A stretch of 64,000 nt of DNA from Sphingobacteriales bacterium (GTDB lineage: Bacteria > Bacteroidota > Bacteroidia > Chitinophagales > Chitinophagaceae): the NCBI GenBank assembly GCA_003963365.1, contig RXJG01000001.1, positions 353,676-417,675 of the forward strand, in the 5' to 3' direction. Numbering within the stretch: position 1 is the first letter of the stretch; every line of letters starts with the position of its first letter. This document shows, in pieces, positions 18,554 to 27,278 of the stretch. Made by a program: the position numbers and the translations under genes. The notes beneath the pieces were generated by a model. The model ran no database searches, was not told the DNA's origin, and saw only the letters and a program-made list of their open reading frames with translations.

Positions 18554-18868
18554 CTAACGGTAATCATCTCTTGCCGGGCTGAAGAAATCAACCACTTTAG
18601 CATCCACATGTGCTACTGCGCTGTGTAATACATTAGGAGGAATAACATGTACCATCCCTTTTTTCAGAACCATCGCTTCACCACCTATTGTCATTTCCAG
18701 TTCACCTTCCAAAATGTAAGTGGTTTGCTCATGCGGATGAGAATGTTCGGGCAGTTTATGCCCTTTGGTTATTTCAACAAATGATAATGTAGATTGTTGC
18801 CCATGAATCAACCTGGAAACAAAGCCCGGGCACAATTCTTTTTTAGGAAGTGTATTAACGAACTGCAT
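18554..18868 (-). CDS. Cupin-domain protein
   Basis: 104 residues, a single cupin_2 domain. The first cupin motif is GHKLPEHSHPHEQTTYILEG (metal ligands His, His, Glu) and the second is PPNVLHSAVAH with the last His. It is close to the usual 100-115 residue length of stand-alone cupins. Probably a cytosolic metal-binding sensor or enzyme-like fold; first gene of the minus-strand run leading to the metal-efflux genes. Substrate unknown. Confidence 0.85.
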   Translation of the reverse strand: MQFVNTLPKKELCPGFVSRLIHGQQSTLSFVEITKGHKLPEHSHPHEQTTYILEGELEMTIGGEAMVLKKGMVHVIPPNVLHSAVAHVDAKVVDFFSPARDDYR

Positions 18869-18914
18869 AGTTGGTTTTTTGTAAATGTACTTATCAAATG
18901 AAAAATGAAATACA

Positions 18915-19835
18915 CTATTTTTTTAAAAGGAAAGTTAATGGGATGTATGCCCGTTCGTGCCAGGCTCTTTCACTATGGTCTTTGCCGGGAAAATATTTTG
19001 TCATCCAATTTTTATCAGTATATCCTTTCACTTTCATTATTACATCCACTTTCTTTTGAATGCCGGGATATAATGCATCCAGTGTTTGGTCGCCACAATC
19101 AAAATATATTTTATGAGTTTTTGGATTGGGTAAATGTGTTTTAAGGTATTTTAAAAATGCATCCGGCACCGGATTATTTTCTAGCGACCATATACCCGGC
19201 CAATGTGTGCTTAAGCAAGCAGCCCCACCAAATATTTTTGGATATTCGCAGATCGCATACATGGAAATTAAACCACCCATGCTGCTGCCGGCAACAAATG
19301 TATTGCTGCGGTCAGTATAAGTTGAAAATTTTTTATCAATAAAAGGTTTTAATTCTGTTACAATAAATTTTAAATACTGATCTGAGCCCGGTTTAAAAAT
19401 TTCTGTAGTTCTGCCGGCTCTTTGCAGGTTGGCTGTTACTGTATCTTTTTCTGGCTGTGTTAAACTTTCATATGGTTTTTGCGGAAAATAATCCTGATGT
19501 CTTGTTATTCCACCATTCCATATTCCAACCACAATCGTTTCTTTAATCACATTCTCAAGTATCAGCCCGTTCATTACATCATCTATATCCCATGCCTGGT
19601 GATTCCAAGTAACCCCACTGTCAAAAAGCATTTGCCCGTCGTGCATGTATAGAACCGGATATTTCTTTTCATTGGAATAACCTTCCGGCAACCATACATC
19701 CACATTTCTTGCCGTAACAAATTTAGATTCAAAGTTTTCAAACCGTTTTATTGTTCCTGCTGAAACTTTGGGCAATTGAGCAATTGTTATTTTACTCATG
19801 AAACACAACAGTGTAATAATGGATAAAGTTTTCAT
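18915..19835 (-). CDS. Secreted esterase (alpha/beta hydrolase, esterase D-like)
   Basis: 306 residues. Signal peptide KTLSIITLLCFMSKITIAQ. The fold is of the esterase/Fes type: VDVWLPEGY and YPVLYMHDGQMLFD at the N-terminal strands, nucleophile elbow GSSMGG (Ser about 185), and a C-terminal GKDHSERAWHER carrying the catalytic His. The stop of the upstream alpha-amylase gene is only 4 bases before this start, so the two are likely one operon acting on exported sugars or their acyl derivatives. Substrate is not evident. Confidence 0.87.
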   Translation of the reverse strand: MKTLSIITLLCFMSKITIAQLPKVSAGTIKRFENFESKFVTARNVDVWLPEGYSNEKKYPVLYMHDGQMLFDSGVTWNHQAWDIDDVMNGLILENVIKETIVVGIWNGGITRHQDYFPQKPYESLTQPEKDTVTANLQRAGRTTEIFKPGSDQYLKFIVTELKPFIDKKFSTYTDRSNTFVAGSSMGGLISMYAICEYPKIFGGAACLSTHWPGIWSLENNPVPDAFLKYLKTHLPNPKTHKIYFDCGDQTLDALYPGIQKKVDVIMKVKGYTDKNWMTKYFPGKDHSERAWHERAYIPLTFLLKK

Positions 19836-19839
19836 ACAA

Positions 19840-21705
19840 TTATTTTATTTCAAAAACAGTGGCAGATTTTGGATTGACGGTAAAAGATGTTTTTATGTCA
19901 ACTGTTTCATTGGTTATCACATTTACCGCCGTTAATTTTGTTTTTAAAATCTCTTCAAAACGTTTCGTTTCTATGGTGGTGGCCGTATTGTTTTTATTCA
20001 TCACTACCATTATTGTTTTGTCGTTATTATAACGGAAATAAACGTACACATTATTAAATGGAGCAAAGTGTAATGTCTTGCCGGATGATATAACTGGATT
20101 GTTTTTTCTCCAGGCTATTAATTGTTTTAAGAAAGACTGAATCTTTAGTTGGTTTGCATTTAATCCCTGACCTGTGAATCCATTTACTGCATCATCTTTC
20201 CATCCACCGGGAAAATCAGAACGAATTAATCCATCTACTTTATGATGCCCGGTGTTATCCATTAAAATTTCGGTGCCATAAAAAATTTGAGGTATACCAC
20301 GTATGGTCAACAAAAAAGTCAAAGCCATTTGTGTTAAGTCAACATCCTGGTTTAATTGCATGAACAGGCGGTCCATATCATGATTATCGCCCATTACAAA
20401 TATTTGATTGGGATTGGCATAGGCAAAATCATTTGCCAGCATTTCATACAATCTTGTAAAAGTAGTATTGTACGATGGGTCTTCGTTGCCTGTTAACGAT
20501 TTTACCAATGCATCCTGCACCGGGAAATCCATTACGGTATTTAAACAGCCACTATAGCCATCATGATTTTTTTTACCCTGCTGCCAGTAAGAAGTAATCA
20601 TCGGGTTTAAACTCCACTCTTCACCCACCATGCTGAAGTTGGGATATTCTTTCATTATAGCGCAACTCCAGTTCTTTAAAAATGTTTTATCGGAATAACC
20701 ATAAGTGTCTTGTCTCACGCCGCCTAATTGCAAAGTTTCAATCCACCAGATTGTATTTTGAGTAAGGTAGTTTGCCATGAAAGGATTTTTGCCATTCATA
20801 TCAGGCATGGTTTTGTCAAACCAACCTTCCACCCATAACTTTTTATCATACGCAGATGCATACATATCCATATTTACAGTTCTGCGGTGATTGGAGCCCG
20901 TGTATGGGTGTGGTGGTGCAAAGTTTATCCAATCTTTAAAAGGAAGATCATTCATCCACCAGTAATTGCTGCCGGTATGGTTGAGTACTTCATCAAAAAT
21001 TAATTTGATGCCTTTTTGTTTTGCTTTTGATGATAATTCTTTGTATTCATCCAATGAACCATATCTCGGGTCAACACTATAATGATTGGTGATAGAATAC
21101 CCATGATAGGAATAACGTTCCATGTCATTCTCCAGCATAGGAGTGGGCCAGATAGCGGTAAAACCCATGTCTTTAATATAATAAAGATGGTCAATAATAC
21201 CTCTTATATCTCCACCATGACGGCCACCATCAAAATTGCGGTCAATCTTCTTTTCTTTCATGCCTTTCACCACATCATTGCTGTAATCGCCATTGGCAAA
21301 GCGGTCGGGAACGATGAGGTAAATAATATCTGATGCATTAAAACCTATAAACTGGGAGGCATCTCTTTCCCTTTGTTTCAGCTGGTAACGGTAATTATAA
21401 ACTTCCTGGCCATCTTTTTTAAAACTGATACCCATTATACCGGGCTTTGTAGTCTTATCTATTACCAGGTCAATAAACAAATAGTTTTTGCTGTCAGCCT
21501 TATTTACCTTCTTAATAGTAACACCGGGATAGCTGATGGAAGGAGTTGTTTCACCTATGCCTTCACCATTGATGAGTAGTTGTAAGTTGGGATTTTTCAT
21601 ACCAATCCACCAGTTGAGTGGCTCCACATGATTAATTTGGGCAATGAGATTACATGAGATTACTGTAGTGAAAAGAAAAAAAAATACAACTTTATTCAGT
21701 TTCAT
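19840..21705 (-). CDS. Secreted GH13 alpha-amylase / cyclomaltodextrinase-like
   Basis: 621 residues from ATG at 21705 (MKLNKVVFFFLFTTVISCNLIAQ, a signal peptide); the longer frame adds 27 residues without one. Residues 25-120 look like the N-terminal domain of Bacteroidota cyclomaltodextrinases. The GH13 blocks are DEVLNHTGSNYWW (region I), GGVRQDTYGY (nucleophile Asp), MVGEEW (acid/base Glu) and MGDNHDMDR (third Asp). A C-terminal beta domain ends the protein. Expected to hydrolyse maltodextrins in the periplasm or at the surface. It follows an ATP-grasp-like gene with a 49-base gap and precedes a secreted esterase. Confidence 0.92.
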   Translation of the reverse strand: MKLNKVVFFFLFTTVISCNLIAQINHVEPLNWWIGMKNPNLQLLINGEGIGETTPSISYPGVTIKKVNKADSKNYLFIDLVIDKTTKPGIMGISFKKDGQEVYNYRYQLKQRERDASQFIGFNASDIIYLIVPDRFANGDYSNDVVKGMKEKKIDRNFDGGRHGGDIRGIIDHLYYIKDMGFTAIWPTPMLENDMERYSYHGYSITNHYSVDPRYGSLDEYKELSSKAKQKGIKLIFDEVLNHTGSNYWWMNDLPFKDWINFAPPHPYTGSNHRRTVNMDMYASAYDKKLWVEGWFDKTMPDMNGKNPFMANYLTQNTIWWIETLQLGGVRQDTYGYSDKTFLKNWSCAIMKEYPNFSMVGEEWSLNPMITSYWQQGKKNHDGYSGCLNTVMDFPVQDALVKSLTGNEDPSYNTTFTRLYEMLANDFAYANPNQIFVMGDNHDMDRLFMQLNQDVDLTQMALTFLLTIRGIPQIFYGTEILMDNTGHHKVDGLIRSDFPGGWKDDAVNGFTGQGLNANQLKIQSFLKQLIAWRKNNPVISSGKTLHFAPFNNVYVYFRYNNDKTIMVVMNKNNTATTIETKRFEEILKTKLTAVNVITNETVDIKTSFTVNPKSATVFEIK

Positions 21706-21754
21706 AAAAGCAACATATTTATTACAAAAGCGATCATTATAACAAGGTGTTAGA

Positions 21755-22948
21755 TTAGTGTTCAAAAAAACATACACTGCCGCCAACCCATTCTTTATTC
21801 ATATTATAGCGAACACCAATCATCTTGCCTTTACTTAGCCGGGCAAGATTGATAGCAGGTTTAGGTCTTACATCACCTTCTTTCCATACATACATCATGC
21901 GTATTTCAGCTTTGGCAGGAACATCAGGTGTTTCAATTACATCTGCATATTTTACTTTCTTCTGTAGTATCCAGTTCTCCGGATCTTTTACTTTGTCAAT
22001 ATCAGCTTGTGTAACATCAATCACCACACCCTGACCGGCAAAAGAAAACAATGGTTTTAAAACATAGTTTTCTAAATCAGCAGGTATTTGTTTTATTTCA
22101 TTAAGAAAATAAGTTGCCGGAACATACGGATGCTTAATTAAAGGCAGGGTGTATTTACTAATGCGATAGAACCAATTGGGATGCGGAACCCATTCAACCT
22201 CTAAGTCTTCTCTTATATCAACAAAATCTCCAAGTTTATCTTTTTGCGCATGCAGGTCATCAAAGATGACACGATTATAAATTCTTTTTACTTCCGTTTT
22301 TACACCTTCGTTGAGATAATACAACTTCTTTCCTTCTTTAATCAGCTCTGTAATGCAAACTGGTTTTATGCCGAGATAATCCTGTGTGCAGTAAAAATCA
22401 ATTCTTGTTTTTTGTTCGTGTGGTTTTATTTCCAGCAGAATCACATTTTCAGTGGCATGATCACCAACGATCACTTTATTTAAATCTTTTAAATAAGATT
22501 CACGATCGTATGTACCGAGGTATTGTGAAAAATTTGCAGGAATCTTAAAATGTTTTTGTATCACTTCCGGATAATAAACCTGGAAGCCGAACAGGGTAGG
22601 GAAGCCCTGCATTTCTATTAACTGTGGTTCCAGTTCACCATTATCACTAATGCAAATACCAAAGTCGAATGCAATCATATGTGTATGTGCATTTTCATTG
22701 GGTACATAATCACTTTTAGGAATGGCTTTATCAGTAAGTTTTTTAAAATCAGCATCCACAATTACATCCACAATACTTTCACAGGCATCAATCAGTTTAT
22801 TGCCAAATTCTTTGGAGATAAATACAGGTGTTTCTGCCACCCTGAATTCAATAGCGCCGGGGTGAAGACTGTTCAGATCAGCTAAAAATTTTTCATACCG
22901 CTCAACAGTAAAACTTTCATTAAAGGCTTTGCGTAATGAGGGAATCAT
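21755..22948 (-). CDS. ATP-grasp-like uncharacterised ligase
   Basis: 397 residues, cytosolic. The C-terminal half shows an ATP-grasp layout: YVLKPLFSFAGQGVVIDV (Gly-rich loop), ENWILQKKVKYAD, AEIRMMYVW, and a late N-L-A-R-L motif consistent with Mg-ATP binding. The N-terminal half (NAHTHMIAFDFG, LEPQLIEMQGFPTLFGFQV) is reminiscent of glutathionylspermidine-synthase-like proteins, with which it may share the circularly permuted fold. Substrates unknown. The next genes upstream (glutamine amidotransferase) and farther (GCS2 ligase, second ATP-grasp) suggest an amide-forming pathway. Confidence 0.65.
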   Translation of the reverse strand: MIPSLRKAFNESFTVERYEKFLADLNSLHPGAIEFRVAETPVFISKEFGNKLIDACESIVDVIVDADFKKLTDKAIPKSDYVPNENAHTHMIAFDFGICISDNGELEPQLIEMQGFPTLFGFQVYYPEVIQKHFKIPANFSQYLGTYDRESYLKDLNKVIVGDHATENVILLEIKPHEQKTRIDFYCTQDYLGIKPVCITELIKEGKKLYYLNEGVKTEVKRIYNRVIFDDLHAQKDKLGDFVDIREDLEVEWVPHPNWFYRISKYTLPLIKHPYVPATYFLNEIKQIPADLENYVLKPLFSFAGQGVVIDVTQADIDKVKDPENWILQKKVKYADVIETPDVPAKAEIRMMYVWKEGDVRPKPAINLARLSKGKMIGVRYNMNKEWVGGSVCFFEH

Positions 22949-23001
22949 ACAGCATGGTTTATCTTAATTGAAGATAGCGATAAACCATTTTACAAAAAAA
23001 C

Positions 23002-23853
23002 TTAAGCCATTGTTTCCACAGACTGTAAATGTTCTGTGGCTATTTGAAGGAAGTTGGGCAATACATGTGAGTAGGTCCACAATATTTTATCAGGGTCACT
23101 TAATTGTTCCAGCATGGATTTCCATTTTTCTTCACCATGACTTTCGATAACCACTTTCTTTTTCTCTTCAGTCAGTAACCACATCGTCATACCAGTTGCA
23201 TCTGCTTCAGGATGAAACTGTGTGCCGATCATATATTCATTGAAACGAATAGCCATGATTGCTCTTTCAAATGGTACATGTGGTCTTTCTTTTTCTATGC
23301 AAAGAATAGTGGCACCCATTTGATGCAAGCGAAAATGATTGGGCTGGATTACCTGGTAATCACGGCTATCAACCGCATAAAAAGGATCACGGAGGCCATC
23401 AAACACCTGTTCTTCTTTTCCATCAATCATTAAATGAACCGGAAAAACTCCAAAGGCAGTGGATTTGCGTTTGGTAACATTACCAATTTTGTAATGACGG
23501 CAGGCTAACTGGAAGGAGTGACAAATAAAGAATACATATTTCTTCACCACATTTTCAGGATTGGCATTCCAGCTTTCCACTGAGTGTAACCAACCAAAAT
23601 ATTTTTGCTCCCATTCGCTGTTTTCAGATTCTAACGGCGAACCGGGGCCGCCGCTGGAAATATAGATATCGTAAGAAAAATCGGGGACTTCTTTTTTTAA
23701 CCGTACGTCAAACTCATCGTACGTAATATCTATGTTATTCATTTCACCAAACTGGTTAATGATTTCACGGATACAACGCATGCCCTGGTTGGCATGGCCT
23801 TCATACAGGTCGAGGATGGCTACTTTTATGGTCTTATTCTCGTTAAACTTCAT
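23002..23853 (-). CDS. Class I glutamine amidotransferase
   Basis: 283 residues. Early strands (KVAILDLYEGHANQGMRCI) and SSGGPGSP (oxyanion region) lead to the nucleophile Cys111 in FFICHSFQLA, and the His/Glu of the triad are in GTQFHPEAD. The usual G-x-C-x-G-x-Q is altered to I-C-H-S-F-Q, a variant seen in GMP-synthase-like stand-alone amidotransferases. It likely hydrolyses glutamine and hands ammonia to a partner, or acts on a gamma-glutamyl compound. It stands 53 bases upstream of the ATP-grasp-like gene, a natural partner. Confidence 0.88.
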   Translation of the reverse strand: MKFNENKTIKVAILDLYEGHANQGMRCIREIINQFGEMNNIDITYDEFDVRLKKEVPDFSYDIYISSGGPGSPLESENSEWEQKYFGWLHSVESWNANPENVVKKYVFFICHSFQLACRHYKIGNVTKRKSTAFGVFPVHLMIDGKEEQVFDGLRDPFYAVDSRDYQVIQPNHFRLHQMGATILCIEKERPHVPFERAIMAIRFNEYMIGTQFHPEADATGMTMWLLTEEKKKVVIESHGEEKWKSMLEQLSDPDKILWTYSHVLPNFLQIATEHLQSVETMA

Positions 23854-23964
23854 AATACTATCTGCAAATTTAGCAATTTTGTATGTAATGATTTGTCGGG
23901 TAGATTTCTTTAAATATCAACAGCTGTGGATTAAACTGGTTTGGGCATGATAAAAGTCTTTTAT

Positions 23965-23995
23965 AAAAAAAAATGGCTGTATATACAGCCATTCG
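23965..23995 (-). terminator. Terminator with perfect palindromic stem
   Basis: Positions 23972-23993 form a perfect 22-bp dyad (arms AATGGCTGTAT / ATACAGCCATT) followed on the minus strand by nine T residues, 27 bases beyond the stop of the lipoprotein gene at 24020. Confidence 0.85.
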
Positions 23996-24019
23996 ATAAA
24001 AACACCTATGAACTGTGAT

Positions 24020-25015
24020 CTATAAAGAATTAATGAAGTTGATTATTTGATCCAGGCTGCTTTTTATTGGTTTTACCTGCAGTGGTTTGTCGGTTGTAAT
24101 TATTTCCTGTGTGCCCAAATAATATTCTTCTGCTGATTTAGAAATGGTAACAACCGTTGCTTTTACTCCGGCTGGTATATTGGGAGCTGTAAACTTTCTT
24201 GTGCTTGCCTCACCGTTTAGTTTAACCAGTGTTTTTGTGTCTTTAAAAATTATAAAAGCCTGTGTATTGGCATTAGAAAACAAATCGGGTAAATAAACAC
24301 TAAGATTTAAAAGCGTTAATCCCTGTGGCAAACCCGAAGCTATGTTTATCCATTTCAGGCGGTCGGTTGAAACCTCATAGGCATAATAATAAGTAGCATT
24401 CAGTTTTCGGGCTACGGGTGTTACATAACAGTTGCTTGTGGAAGCATACCATAAAATGGTGTTATTAACCGGCGTCGTATAACCGATATCTCCCGGACCG
24501 TAAAATAATTTCATGTTTTGTTTTGGTTGAGGATCGTTATAACGAACAATAATATTTTTACCGGCAATAATGGCCAGTTCATCAGCGCCAAGGAAAAAAC
24601 GAAGGTAAAAGCTGGCATTTGTACTTAATAAATACTGGCTGCTATTAATGGTTGACTGTTGCAGCCTGATATAATCCCCTAATTTTTCTGTGAAATAAAA
24701 ATTGAAAGCAACTTTGCCGGTAACTACTGCGCCGGAGCTTGTTTTTAATGCCTTTGGTGGAATAAGTATATCATAAAGGTCTTTACTGATTACAGTAGTA
24801 TCAGCTGCCAAAATTTCAACGGAGTCGGTGATGGGCTGTACAGCAGGAAGACTCTTTACCAATTCACAAATTTTTGACTGATCGGGAATGGTGGTTACCC
24901 AACTGCTGTCTAGGTTTTGAAGCTGATTCGGATTAAATCCAAAGCTGTCTTCCTTTGTACAGGAAGCTGCCAGGATCAGGGTGCTTAATATGCCAATTAG
25001 TTTTTTCATTTTCAT
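24020..25015 (-). CDS. Hypothetical lipoprotein
   Basis: 331 residues with an N-terminal lipobox (LILAASCTKED), so it is lipid-anchored. The rest is beta-rich without recognised catalytic motifs; segments such as KALKTSSGAVVTGKVAFNFYF look like an Ig-like or carboxypeptidase-regulatory-like fold. It is the last gene of the run sigma factor, TM protein, barrel, lipoprotein, with a 37-base gap after the barrel. Function unknown. Confidence 0.75.
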   Translation of the reverse strand: MKMKKLIGILSTLILAASCTKEDSFGFNPNQLQNLDSSWVTTIPDQSKICELVKSLPAVQPITDSVEILAADTTVISKDLYDILIPPKALKTSSGAVVTGKVAFNFYFTEKLGDYIRLQQSTINSSQYLLSTNASFYLRFFLGADELAIIAGKNIIVRYNDPQPKQNMKLFYGPGDIGYTTPVNNTILWYASTSNCYVTPVARKLNATYYYAYEVSTDRLKWINIASGLPQGLTLLNLSVYLPDLFSNANTQAFIIFKDTKTLVKLNGEASTRKFTAPNIPAGVKATVVTISKSAEEYYLGTQEIITTDKPLQVKPIKSSLDQIINFINSL

Positions 25016-25052
25016 TTTAGTTGATCACAGGGTGAACATTTTTTAGATACGT

Positions 25053-25796
25053 TTATTCAACATACCGCTGCCTGTTATGAAACAAGTTGTAACGGATACC
25101 AAGCTGTAAACCAGTAGTAAAATATTTTTGTTTCACCAATGTTTCATTTACGTTAACGGGTTTAAGGTTGTAACGGAAATATGGTTCAAAGAATAGCTGC
25201 ATTTTGTCGTTTAATCTTTTGTATATGCTCACACTGCCGTAAAAACCAATGCCTATATTCTTTCTCCAGGCATTTACTCCCTGTGTATTGCCTGTATTGA
25301 TTGTTATTAGTTGCAAACTGGTGTCTAATATCCTTCCTTTATACCAGGAGCTGAGATTAAAAATAGGCCCGGCATTAATACCCACACTTAAGCTGCGGCT
25401 GTTACCTAATTCATAAGAGAAAATGAGGGGAATATCAATAGTGCGGTAACGGTTGTAAAAATTATAATAGCTGGTACCAATTTGTGTTACCGTAGTAGTA
25501 TCACTGATGGTTACAGTTTGTCCGCCACTGGTAACCGTCCTTGTAGTGATAACCGTAACTGTTTTTATATCCTGTGTATTAATGAATTTTAAATGCTCAT
25601 TGATTTGTGAATAATTGATGCCGGTTTTTAAAACAGTTCTTTCTCCCAGGTTCTTTGCTATACGGATACCGGCACTAAAGCCAACCTGGCTTTTTTCTGC
25701 CTCTTTTCTTTTATCAATATAGTTAACGGGGGTGGCCATTGTGCCCGTTAAGTTACGGGTTACATTATCAGCTGCACCATAAACTTCAACATACAA
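25053..25796 (-). CDS. Outer-membrane barrel half of a frameshifted gene
   Basis: Listed from a TTG codon, but the frame is open up to 25991, and the upstream part (SNKQEP, then KDEFSNEVNLS) is a natural continuation of the preceding TM protein. The barrel shows repeated strands (VGFSAGIRIAKNLGERTVLKTGINY, YNRYRTIDIPLIFSYELGN, YKRLNDKMQLFFEPYFRYNL) ending in LQLGIRYNLF, the pattern of Bacteroidota PorT/OmpA-like barrels. With the gene at 25934 it would make one protein of about 499 residues (25053-26551) if one base were restored in the CCCC run at 25983-25986. Confidence 0.7.
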   Translation of the reverse strand: MYVEVYGAADNVTRNLTGTMATPVNYIDKRKEAEKSQVGFSAGIRIAKNLGERTVLKTGINYSQINEHLKFINTQDIKTVTVITTRTVTSGGQTVTISDTTTVTQIGTSYYNFYNRYRTIDIPLIFSYELGNSRSLSVGINAGPIFNLSSWYKGRILDTSLQLITINTGNTQGVNAWRKNIGIGFYGSVSIYKRLNDKMQLFFEPYFRYNLKPVNVNETLVKQKYFTTGLQLGIRYNLFHNRQRYVE

Positions 25797-25933
25797 ATCA
25801 TTTCTTCCCGGCGGGCCAATAGTGGGACAACCGGTAAACGATCCCGGGTTGAAAGGAATGTTTGTTTTTACTTTTTGTGATTCTAATAAACTTTTTAAAG
25901 ATGTTTTACTGACTCCTTCAGCTATTGATAAGT

Positions 25934-26551
25934 TTACTTCATTACTAAATTCATCCTTAGTTGAAGGCTCTTGTTTATTAGAGGGGAAAGGTTAGCAACG
26001 GCCATGTCCCCAACAGGTAAACCAGCTACTGGTTTCTGTGATTTGCGTTTTGTTTTGTGAAACAGGCTTATGAGGCCCCGTTTCTTTGTTTTCACTTCAG
26101 CAGCAGGAGAGAACGCAGTTTTATCATTACTACTGCTAACAGTATTTGTAATTGTTGGTGTTTTATCAGAAGAAGTTAAAGTAGTTTTTGAATCATTCTT
26201 TTTTCCGGTTGATATAGTTGAGTTGTTTTCTTTTGATGTTTCATTAGTTGTGGCCGGAGCAACTGTGGCATCATCCGGCTTATTACTGCTTTTAGTAACA
26301 GCAATATTTTCAACTGTGCTTGGTTTGGCAAACCAGTAATTCCTGCTGCCAATTACACTAATAGTTATGCCGCCGCCAATAAATAATAAAAGGGCCAGCA
26401 GTAAAAGTGGATTCTTCCACCAGACGACGCCTTTATCGTTGTCTTTCTCATGCAGTTCACGACGGACTTTTTCCCATACATCCATGGACGAACCGGAATC
26501 ATATTGCTCCAGTTTCAGTTTAAAAAAGTCGTCGAATAGTTTGTCGTTCAT
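25934..26551 (-). CDS. N-terminal half of frameshifted TM/barrel protein (sigma-linked)
   Basis: 205 residues as encoded. The start MNDKLFDDFFKLKLEQY then DVWEKVRREL resembles the cytosolic tail of proteins encoded directly after ECF sigma factors in Bacteroidota. One TM segment (NPLLLLALLLFIGGGITISVIG, about 46-66) is followed by a long Thr/Ser/Lys-rich linker. The last 17 residues are out of frame with the downstream barrel. It overlaps the sigma factor gene by 4 bases, implying coupled translation and perhaps an anti-sigma or sensing role. Confidence 0.75.
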   Translation of the reverse strand: MNDKLFDDFFKLKLEQYDSGSSMDVWEKVRRELHEKDNDKGVVWWKNPLLLLALLLFIGGGITISVIGSRNYWFAKPSTVENIAVTKSSNKPDDATVAPATTNETSKENNSTISTGKKNDSKTTLTSSDKTPTITNTVSSSNDKTAFSPAAEVKTKKRGLISLFHKTKRKSQKPVAGLPVGDMAVANLSPLINKSLQLRMNLVMK

Positions 26552-27090
26552 ACAGCCAAACGTTGTTTGTGTACGTTAATAATGGCCTGCTGTAAATGTC
26601 TTCTTGCTTTAACAAGCTGGCTTCGGGATGTACTGTCCTGTATGCCCAGCATTTTAGCAATTTCTTCGTGACTGTATCCTTCTATTACATGCAGATTAAA
26701 AACTAATTTATAGCCATCAGGCAATTCGCTTATCAGTTTCATCAGCTCAGCTTCACTCATATGACTGTACACATAAGGATCAACTGATTGATAATTGCCT
26801 TTGTCTTCATCTACTTCATTAAAATGAATGCGTTTTTTCTGGAGGTGTTTTAAAGAGGTGTTGATGACGATACGTCTTATCCACCCTTCAAACGAACCTT
26901 CAAACTTAAACTGGGTGATGTTACGAAACACCTTAACAAAGGCATCCTGTAACCAGTCTTCGGCTTCCATACGGTCTCTTGAATATCTAAGGCAAACTGT
27001 AAGCATCTTGCCCGAGTACATTTCGAAAAGTGTACGCTGGCAACGCTCATCCATCTGGATGCAACCGTGGATTAATTCCTGTTCGGTCAC
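26548..27090 (-). CDS. ECF RNA polymerase sigma factor
   Basis: 180 residues from GTG. Region 2 is visible as RTLFEMYSGKMLTVCLRYSRDRMEAEDWLQDAFVKVF (two adjoining pieces) and GWIRRIVINTSLKHLQKK; region 4 as LPDGYKLVFNLHVIEGYSHEEI with HTH AKMLGIQDSTSRSQLVKARR. Typical size of sigma-70 family group 4. It directs polymerase to an unknown regulon and overlaps by 4 bases with the TM/barrel gene that probably controls or senses for it. Confidence 0.93.
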   Translation of the reverse strand: MTEQELIHGCIQMDERCQRTLFEMYSGKMLTVCLRYSRDRMEAEDWLQDAFVKVFRNITQFKFEGSFEGWIRRIVINTSLKHLQKKRIHFNEVDEDKGNYQSVDPYVYSHMSEAELMKLISELPDGYKLVFNLHVIEGYSHEEIAKMLGIQDSTSRSQLVKARRHLQQAIINVHKQRLAV

Positions 27091-27278
27091 TAAGTTTTAC
27101 AGTTGGTTAAAAAAAAGAGGACAGGCAAAGGTAGTACGCTGCCCGGAGCCCAAGATTTCTAAACGTTTTATTAACATGCAAATTGCTGGGTACAAAGGCT
27201 TTATTTGCGGAGGGGCGAAAAAAACAAGGCTCTTTTCTAAACTGGAAGAGAGTACAAATATTTCAAGTATTTATTTTA

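Noticed and set aside
25980-25990. Canonical -1 programmed frameshift signal in the barrel gene
   Set aside because: The CTTTCCCCT context does not match an X-XXY-YYZ heptamer in the upstream frame; a simple one-base indel in the C run is more likely.
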